Shown: piece by piece, positions 1 through 5,609 of the stretch | Numbering within the stretch: position 1 is the stretch's first letter | How the letters are laid out: the number at the start of each line of letters is the position of its first letter | Source: Chloroflexota bacterium | GTDB lineage: Bacteria; Chloroflexota; Anaerolineae; Anaerolineales; UBA4823 | Reading direction: 5' to 3' | Assembly (NCBI GenBank): GCA_030636125.1 | Contig: DAOVXM010000077.1 | Span: 1 to 8,749, forward strand | Length of the DNA: 8,749 nucleotides | The notes under the pieces: model-generated | What the model was told of the DNA's origin: nothing | The model's input: the letters and a program-made list of their open reading frames with translations, nothing else | The model's database searches: none | Position numbers and translations under genes: made by a program

Positions 1-3000
1 CCTGCTGCTGCGGTGAACGCCAAGGTTAGTGCCAGCGCGTCAGCTGCTGAAAGAGCAATCATGCTTACGCTCAAGGCATACGCCAGCAAGTAGAACGGCA
101 TGGATGGATTGGCAAGGGCGGCACGCAGCGGGCGTAGTTTCAGTCGCTCCCGGAAGGTGAAACGCCCGATCAGGATATAAGCCAGAATCAGCGGTAGCCA
201 ACCTAACCCATACCAACGCTCCTGACTAATAAATAGTGTCATTCCCAAGTAGTAGGGTATGCCAGCTAACCAGGCGGCGGGGTAGATGAAGATTGTCTCG
301 CGAAACGCCCAGGCAGAGAAAGCGTAGAGGACCACGCCGGCTGAGTAGACTCCTATTGCCAGAGTCCGCTCCCCACTGGCGGCAGCCAGGGACACTGCGC
401 TCAGCAGATAACCAAGCGAGTAGAAAGGCAACGCAAAGGAAGCCACATTTCCTGCTCGCCTCGCGGTGCGGAAACGTCCATCTAACCACAGTCCCAGGGC
501 GAAGTACAGGAAAGCCAGGGCCATGAAGGATGGGGAGACCCATGTAGCGGTCAGACGCTGGTTATAATTCAGCGTCAATATCAAAACAACCGATACCAGT
601 GTGTTTGCGAGGTACAACCAGAAAGGCTGGCGGAAGATGTAAGCGGAAACGGCATACACAACCGTATCTAAAGCAAGCACATAGATCGCCAGCGCCAGAT
701 CTTCAAAAGCCACCATGGCTCCGATAGCGGTTAAGGCATAGCCAGCGCTGTACAATGGCCATGTGTATTCACCTTTCACGCTGTGAACAGCCAATCCAAA
801 TGCGATGTAGATTGGCGCTACGAGCGCAAGAGCCAACCCACGCCAAGCCCATGGCACCTGATGGTAACTCAGCATCAGAACCAGCCAGATTGGGAAGGCA
901 TAAGCCGCGAAGAACAGGAAAGCTGTGCGGGCTGCCCGATTGGCAACACTACCGGGCTTGCGCCAGATAAACCCGACGAAATCATCGAATGAGTAATGTC
1001 GACCGGAATGCACAACAAGGTGGGAAACAAGTGCTAAAAGCACGGTCGCCCCTAATACATACAGATTGGTGAGGCGATCCGGCACAGACCAGAACAGGGA
1101 AAAAATCGCCAGCAGGTATCCCGCAAGATATGGTCCGTGGGCATAACGGACGCGCCTTGGATCCAGTATGTAACCCATGATGATCAGAACAGTTGCCCAC
1201 CCAATCCAGGGTAAAGCGAACTGAACAGAAGAGAGCGAACTGTAAGCAACCCATGCCAAGGTGTAAGGGAAGAAGCTCAGCCAGGCAGCGAGGTGAGTAA
1301 AAATAGATCTATGGTAGATACTCGCCCATAGAGCATAAAAAGCTACCGCCAGCGTCTGCACGCTGATAACGGCGTTGATGTCCATGGTTCCTTCAAGAAA
1401 ACGGATATTGCCGGTCAGGAAATGAGCTGTAGATGGCGCACTGACCAATAAGCTGGCAATAATGTAAAACTGCCCTGCTGTCTGAAACGACCAGGCGTAG
1501 GTTCGCTCTACTCGCCGCAGCCATAAAGCCAAACCAATATAGGTCAAAGCTGGAAGACTGAAACCCAGCCATTGGTAGCCATCAGGGACGCTAAATTGGT
1601 CTAGGAGTAGCACACACCAGACTGGGAATGACCAAGCGGCCGCCCAAACGAAAATTCCTCGCAAGAGGTCACTCAACCTCCCCCCGCTTGTTCCAAAAAT
1701 GGCCGATATGAGGTCGTCCCAGGTACGATGGAGGTTGAAGTGCACCAGTAGAGCTGATCCAGTGGCAATTACAATCCATAAGCCCAAGGTCCACAGCAAG
1801 GCACCTGGGGCAAACAATGTCCACGAAACCGCGAATAAGGCCAGGGTGTAACCACCCAAATAAACCCCGTGGGCGTAACGTTCGCGAGATGGATCCAGTG
1901 CGACTGCCAGGGCAAGATGCACAATGGCTAACCCGGACCAGATAACCGCGTACTGGGGCGTGGTAAGCCTCGCCCCGAAGAGTATTTCCGAATAACCAAT
2001 AAAGAACAAAGTCATAGGGAAAAATGCTAGCAAAGGCTCCAGGTAGAGAGGCCAGCGCGAACGGTGAAGCGCGGCTGCGAGAAAGGCCAGCCCTACCGCC
2101 ATAGCCTGCGCCAGGATCACAGGAAAGTAGTTGCTCACCTGCATACCAGAGAATGCTTCTCTTGTTGGGAAGATAGTCAACGAAAGTCCAAGAACGTTCA
2201 GTGTTATCACACCTGCACCCAGCGGGAAGCGGAAGGCAGTCAGCCAATCCACTTTGGGGCGCGCAATAATCCGTTCCACCAGTAAATAAACGAAAGCCAG
2301 TCCCACCCAGCCTGCAGCGTAATACTCAAAGGGAACATCCAGCAGTCTGAGTATCTGCGAGTAAGCCAATGCGGCTGTTAAGGCGCTCGCCCAGGCAAAG
2401 GCTTGTTCCCGAAAGCGATAGGTACTGAAAATGTACAAGCTAGTGACGATCAGCGAAACCGCAACACTTACCCACTGTAATTCAACAAAATAAAATCCGA
2501 AGCTTCCAGCAAGTGATGCTGCGACGACCAGTACTGATAACAGGTAGCCGATAATATAAACCGGTAATGCATACAAGAAGCGATAACGATTTATCAGAAG
2601 CCCGATAGGGATATAGCCGACACTCGCTAGAAGTGCGTACGCCAGCGTATAGGTGCCTGGGTTCAAAGGAGAAACCTGCAACGATAGCTGAAACGGCCAG
2701 ATAAATAATACTGCAGCCAGAATAATCTCCTCGATACGACGATAGATCACCGCTAACAGAGCGAGTGAAGCTACATCCAGATAAAGAACGCTCAGCAAGG
2801 CATACGCATCATTGAATGCCACTCCCACACCAGCCAAACCTAAGATATAAGCGAAGAAATGTATTGGCAGGCGGTAAGCGACCTTACGCATGGACAGCGC
2901 CTGTCCGATCACAACGTAAGCCAGACCGAGCCCTGAGAGCACCACGCCCAACCATTCTTTATCAAGTGGTATGTTATCCCAGCCCACAGCAATCCAGATG

Positions 3001-5522
3001 GGCACCAACAAACCTATAGGCCAAAAGAAAATTGATTGGCCTACACTGTTAGGGAATAGCAAGTTGATATACCTGGAGAGCACCGGGTGCCGGTCGCTGT
3101 CGTGGAAAATGGCTGAGGTCAGATAAAACAGGATCATGCCGCCCAATGCAAAAAGAGTTGGCGTATTGAACCAGGTATCAGCAGTGAAAAGGTAGTTGCC
3201 TACCAGACCAGCCGCCCCAATAGGGATGAGCAGCTGTGCCCAGACCATGAGCCAAACAACATACTTCTCAGCTGAGCGCAGTAAGATGGCCACTACCAGG
3301 TAAACCAAAGCTAAACCGGTCCAGGCCGCTATCAACCAGGCACTCCATTGAGGGATTTGAGCGTCTAACAGCGTGCGACTTACTGCCAGGCTGACCGGCA
3401 CCAGGAACAGGCTACCCGCAAAGGCTACCAGGATTGGACGATGGAAGATGTACGCCCATAGCCCCAGTACAAGAGATGACAAGCTAAGGGCTAATACGCC
3501 AGCCCATAACTCGAAGACCAAGGTAATAAAACCAGCCAGTGTAGCCATAATGATTAAAACGGAGCCGGCGATGTTGAAGGCCATGGTGTAACTGGGCCGG
3601 AGTGCAAAATCCTGGGATAAACGTCTGTTCAGAAAGCGCCCCAAGAGCATATATAGTGTTGCTATAATTGCACCGATAGTTGCGTACCATTCATCAGGCA
3701 AACCAACAGCCCATAAGGTGAAACCGGTCGCCCCGATGGAGATCCAAACCCCAGCGTGGGAAAAGATCTTGGCAGGAAATCGCCAGGCCAGCAATCCGTA
3801 TCCAAGCGCAGCCAACCAGAAAGCCGCGCTGAGAGCATAGGCTGAACGTTCTGGCACTATAAGAACTAGTACCAGACTGACTGGTATGAGGATCTGTGGC
3901 AGGTAACGAGTAGCGCGCGCGGGTTCATGCCATTTCTTATCTACTGACCTGAGTCGAGCAGCGACGATAATCAGCAGCACGCCATAAGCAGTCAGCGTAA
4001 CTATTCTCCACGCGATGGGCAATTGGGCTAAAAAGGTAAGCGCGAGTATCGTGCTGCCACCAGCAATCAGGGTGATGTAATCAAAGAAAATCCCAGATGA
4101 TCGCCATGCGGTGAGCGCGTAAGCGAAAGTACAGATCAACGAAGTGAATAACCAATAAAGATATGGATCTACAGCCAGGCCTCCGAACTGGTAGATGGCG
4201 GCAAGATCGACTGCTATCAGGAGCGCGCCGATACCGGTCAACACACCACCAGCCTGGGGCAATTTGAGCTTCGAGCCCACCAGCCAACCGGCCAAGTAGA
4301 ATACCGTCGGTACAGAGAAAATAAAGACCGCTTGCACTGCTGAAGGGAAGATTTCCCAGAATAGCACTACCAGGATGGTCAGGGAAATCACGATCATAAA
4401 GGCACCCAGGTAGAGCACACCACGTAGCAGCGCACCAGAGACTGCAGCCTGTAAGACTTTATCCCAAACTTCGCCCCAATCGAAAGGTGGTTTCTTAGGC
4501 TTCGGTGGGGCCTTGCGGACCGGCCTGGCCGGTGCTACGACCGGGATCTTTTCTTTAGGCGGAGCAAATGGTTTGGGCTTAGTCGCTACAGGTTTAGGGG
4601 TTGCCACGGCTGGAGTGACTTTCTCAGGTACGCTTTCAGGCGGTGTAGCTACAACAGAAGCGACTGGTTCCATATCGGGCTCGAGCAGTACTTGCCGTTG
4701 AGCGAGCAGGTAGTTGTAAAGTTCATGATATTCCTGCTGTCCGCATCGAATGGAGGGTTCCCTAGCCCAGCCTGGTAACATATCAATGGCAAACTTGATT
4801 ATCTCCAAAGGTGATAGATTCTTATCGGAGCGCTCATCTAAATCTATTTTTACGTCCATGATCTGCTTGCCAAGATACATTCTGAGGTCATTCGCGAACC
4901 TGGCGCTGATCACTCCCGCTGTCCACCACTTGGACACCTCGATTTGCGTGGCTTTCATTAGAGCATATTGCCTCAACTTGGCGAGGTGAGTACTGCGTTG
5001 GGCTTGAATCTGATCCTTTAGTACCTGGGAGTCACCCAGACTGAGCACATTGGCCGCATACCAGTTTGTGATAGAGGCCAGCGCGAAATTATAAACTTCC
5101 AATTCCCGTGGAGATTCAAACTTCACAGACCGTTCTCCAAGCTCAGCACGCAATTGTCGCGATTGCCGAACCAGGTATTGGCGTAAATTCGCAATAACCT
5201 CCGGGCTTATTCTGGCATTTTTACACCAGCCTGGAGCGCGCTCGAGAACACCCTGCACTAAGCCCAACTCCTGCAGGACCTCTTCGGGTGGGCGAACTTT
5301 GATGCCTAGTGATTCAAGCACACTAGCCTGACTCGCTTCCACCTCAGCCAGCAGAGATTTGGCCTGATCGCCAAGCTTTATTTCATGGTTCCGGATCCAA
5401 TTATGCAGGTATTCCAGATATTGATATTCCTCGAAATTACCGCGTTCATAACTTTGTCCGCAATGGGAGCATTTTATTCTTTGAGATTTGTCAGTTTTGT
5501 GGTGACAATGGGGACATTTCAT
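1..5522 (-). CDS. Giant zinc-ribbon polytopic membrane protein, C-terminus beyond left edge
   Basis: From ATG at 5522 I read the frame codon by codon to position 3: 1840 codons and no stop, so the gene runs out of the window. The order is: a CxxC-x11-CxxC zinc ribbon (C3, C6, C18, C21); five degenerate helical repeats anchored on W42, W99, W154, W199 and W252; a Pro/Lys/Ala/Val-rich linker at about 281-346; then from about residue 360 almost unbroken hydrophobic segments, probably several dozen transmembrane helices. The first helices (YLGAFMIVISLTILVVLFW, then GGVLTGIGALLIA) recall DUF2157/DUF2339-type membrane proteins, but I cannot assign a family. The rest is a repeating module with a P-x-Y-x-x-[AG]-Y-x-L signature. 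The start is supported by AAGGAG seven bases upstream. It lies 87 nt downstream of the lipoprotein gene, probably in one operon. No catalytic motif is visible. The zinc ribbon and linker are probably cytosolic. The function is unknown. Confidence 0.9.
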   Translation of the reverse strand, partial: MKCPHCHHKTDKSQRIKCSHCGQSYERGNFEEYQYLEYLHNWIRNHEIKLGDQAKSLLAEVEASQASVLESLGIKVRPPEEVLQELGLVQGVLERAPGWCKNARISPEVIANLRQYLVRQSRQLRAELGERSVKFESPRELEVYNFALASITNWYAANVLSLGDSQVLKDQIQAQRSTHLAKLRQYALMKATQIEVSKWWTAGVISARFANDLRMYLGKQIMDVKIDLDERSDKNLSPLEIIKFAIDMLPGWAREPSIRCGQQEYHELYNYLLAQRQVLLEPDMEPVASVVATPPESVPEKVTPAVATPKPVATKPKPFAPPKEKIPVVAPARPVRKAPPKPKKPPFDWGEVWDKVLQAAVSGALLRGVLYLGAFMIVISLTILVVLFWEIFPSAVQAVFIFSVPTVFYLAGWLVGSKLKLPQAGGVLTGIGALLIAVDLAAIYQFGGLAVDPYLYWLFTSLICTFAYALTAWRSSGIFFDYITLIAGGSTILALTFLAQLPIAWRIVTLTAYGVLLIIVAARLRSVDKKWHEPARATRYLPQILIPVSLVLVLIVPERSAYALSAAFWLAALGYGLLAWRFPAKIFSHAGVWISIGATGFTLWAVGLPDEWYATIGAIIATLYMLLGRFLNRRLSQDFALRPSYTMAFNIAGSVLIIMATLAGFITLVFELWAGVLALSLSSLVLGLWAYIFHRPILVAFAGSLFLVPVSLAVSRTLLDAQIPQWSAWLIAAWTGLALVYLVVAILLRSAEKYVVWLMVWAQLLIPIGAAGLVGNYLFTADTWFNTPTLFALGGMILFYLTSAIFHDSDRHPVLSRYINLLFPNSVGQSIFFWPIGLLVPIWIAVGWDNIPLDKEWLGVVLSGLGLAYVVIGQALSMRKVAYRLPIHFFAYILGLAGVGVAFNDAYALLSVLYLDVASLALLAVIYRRIEEIILAAVLFIWPFQLSLQVSPLNPGTYTLAYALLASVGYIPIGLLINRYRFLYALPVYIIGYLLSVLVVAASLAGSFGFYFVELQWVSVAVSLIVTSLYIFSTYRFREQAFAWASALTAALAYSQILRLLDVPFEYYAAGWVGLAFVYLLVERIIARPKVDWLTAFRFPLGAGVITLNVLGLSLTIFPTREAFSGMQVSNYFPVILAQAMAVGLAFLAAALHRSRWPLYLEPLLAFFPMTLFFIGYSEILFGARLTTPQYAVIWSGLAIVHLALAVALDPSRERYAHGVYLGGYTLALFAVSWTLFAPGALLWTLGLWIVIATGSALLVHFNLHRTWDDLISAIFGTSGGRLSDLLRGIFVWAAAWSFPVWCVLLLDQFSVPDGYQWLGFSLPALTYIGLALWLRRVERTYAWSFQTAGQFYIIASLLVSAPSTAHFLTGNIRFLEGTMDINAVISVQTLAVAFYALWASIYHRSIFTHLAAWLSFFPYTLAWVAYSSLSSVQFALPWIGWATVLIIMGYILDPRRVRYAHGPYLAGYLLAIFSLFWSVPDRLTNLYVLGATVLLALVSHLVVHSGRHYSFDDFVGFIWRKPGSVANRAARTAFLFFAAYAFPIWLVLMLSYHQVPWAWRGLALALVAPIYIAFGLAVHSVKGEYTWPLYSAGYALTAIGAMVAFEDLALAIYVLALDTVVYAVSAYIFRQPFWLYLANTLVSVVLILTLNYNQRLTATWVSPSFMALAFLYFALGLWLDGRFRTARRAGNVASFALPFYSLGYLLSAVSLAAASGERTLAIGVYSAGVVLYAFSAWAFRETIFIYPAAWLAGIPYYLGMTLFISQERWYGLGWLPLILAYILIGRFTFRERLKLRPLRAALANPSMPFYLLAYALSVSMIALSAADALALTLAFTAAA
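78..3600 (-). repeat. Roughly 100-126-residue transmembrane repeat array
   Basis: A P-x-Y-x-x-[AG]-Y-x-L-like motif recurs along the membrane region. Its second Tyr is encoded near 2847 (HFFAYILG), 2544 (PVYIIGYLL), 1848 (VYLGGYTLA), 1116 (PYLAGYLLA), 738 (PLYSAGYALT), 408 (PFYSLGYLLS) and 78 (PFYLLAYALS). Weaker versions occur near 3585 (SYTMAFNIAGS), 2225 (RFPLGAGVI) and 1480 (SFQTAGQFY). Adjacent spacings are about 101, 126, 110 and 110 residues, and 232-244 where an intermediate copy is weak. Each motif usually follows a helix ending Y-x-x-x-G-x-x-L-x-R and is followed by a segment with an FR or HR turn, so a unit probably holds about four helices. Confidence 0.6.
968..2066 (-). repeat. 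Two tandem copies of an approximately 244-residue membrane module
   Basis: Two neighbouring parts of the giant protein align over most of their length. Copy 1 (about 2066 down to 1690) has HRS...DPSRERYAHGVYLGGYTLA, then HRTWDDLISAIF. Copy 2 (about 1313 down to 968) has HRS...DPRRVRYAHGPYLAGYLLA, then HYSFDDFVGFIW. Three landmarks are each exactly 732 nt apart: the Asp-Pro codons (1890 versus 1158), the GY Tyr codon (1848 versus 1116) and the Asp-Asp pair (1713 versus 981). So this part aligns without gaps at 244 residues. Upstream, the HRS landmark is offset by 753 nt, implying one 7-residue indel. The DNA has diverged, so the duplication is old. Confidence 0.75.
4484..4682 (-). other. Pro/Lys/Ala/Val-rich linker of the giant protein
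   Basis: Residues about 281-346 are dominated by Pro, Lys, Val, Ala and Thr, with repeated short motifs such as VATPKPVATKPKP and APPKEKIPVV. The stretch has low complexity and strong positive charge, ending in PPKPKKPPFDWGEVW just before the first transmembrane segment. It is probably a disordered tether between the cytosolic domain and the membrane. The positive charge next to the first helix fits an inside location by the positive-inside rule. Confidence 0.7.
4680..5399 (-). repeat. Five degenerate Trp-anchored helical repeats in the N-terminal region
   Basis: Five segments share a pattern of Trp, a short polar stretch, usually an IS/LS-like turn, then a helix with spaced Leu and Gln. The anchors are W42 (NWIRNHEIKLGDQ), W99 (GWCKNARISPEV), W154 (NWYAANVLSLGDS), W199/W200 (KWWTAGVISARF) and W252 (GWAREPSIRCGQQ). 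Spacings are 57, 55, 45 and 53 residues. Copies 2 and 4 share a following L-R-x-Y-L. The pattern resembles the W...GxIs start of DUF2157-like domains, but that comparison is from memory. It suggests an all-helical soluble domain between the zinc ribbon and the linker. Confidence 0.55.
5460..5516 (-). other. N-terminal zinc-ribbon motif of the giant protein
   Basis: Residues 3-21 read CPHCHHKTDKSQRIKCSHC, two CxxC knuckles separated by 11 residues. This is the classic four-cysteine zinc-ribbon spacing. His at 5, 7, 8 and 20 lies nearby. Such ribbons usually mediate protein or nucleic-acid contacts and need a reducing compartment, which places this end in the cytosol. Zinc binding is inferred from the spacing. 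Confidence 0.8.
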
Positions 5523-5529
5523 TATTGGT

Positions 5530-5535
5530 CTCCTT
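5530..5535 (-). promoter_or_regulatory. Shine-Dalgarno site of the giant membrane protein gene
   Basis: On the minus strand the sequence is GGAAGGAGACCAATAATG: AAGGAG, seven bases, then ATG at 5522. This fixes the start and places the zinc ribbon at the extreme N-terminus. The spacing and core match the site of the upstream lipoprotein gene. Confidence 0.85.
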
Positions 5536-5609
5536 CCTATTAGTAGGTCAGCTGCAAACCGTCAAAAAATGTCATTTCAAGTTGTTCAACGCTCAATGCG
5601 TCGATCTTA

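Noticed and set aside
1669..2247. A 192-codon minus-strand frame inside the giant gene
   Set aside because: It lies out of frame within the continuous 1840-codon frame, and its product lacks the regular hydrophobic repeat pattern seen in the main frame.
5587..5603. Hairpin CGACGC-ATTGA-GCGTTG on the minus strand just after the lipoprotein stop codon as a terminator
   Set aside because: The stem is only 6 bp with one wobble, and the T-run (ATTTTTTG) lies about 17 nt further on, too far for an intrinsic terminator. Read-through into the giant gene is more likely.
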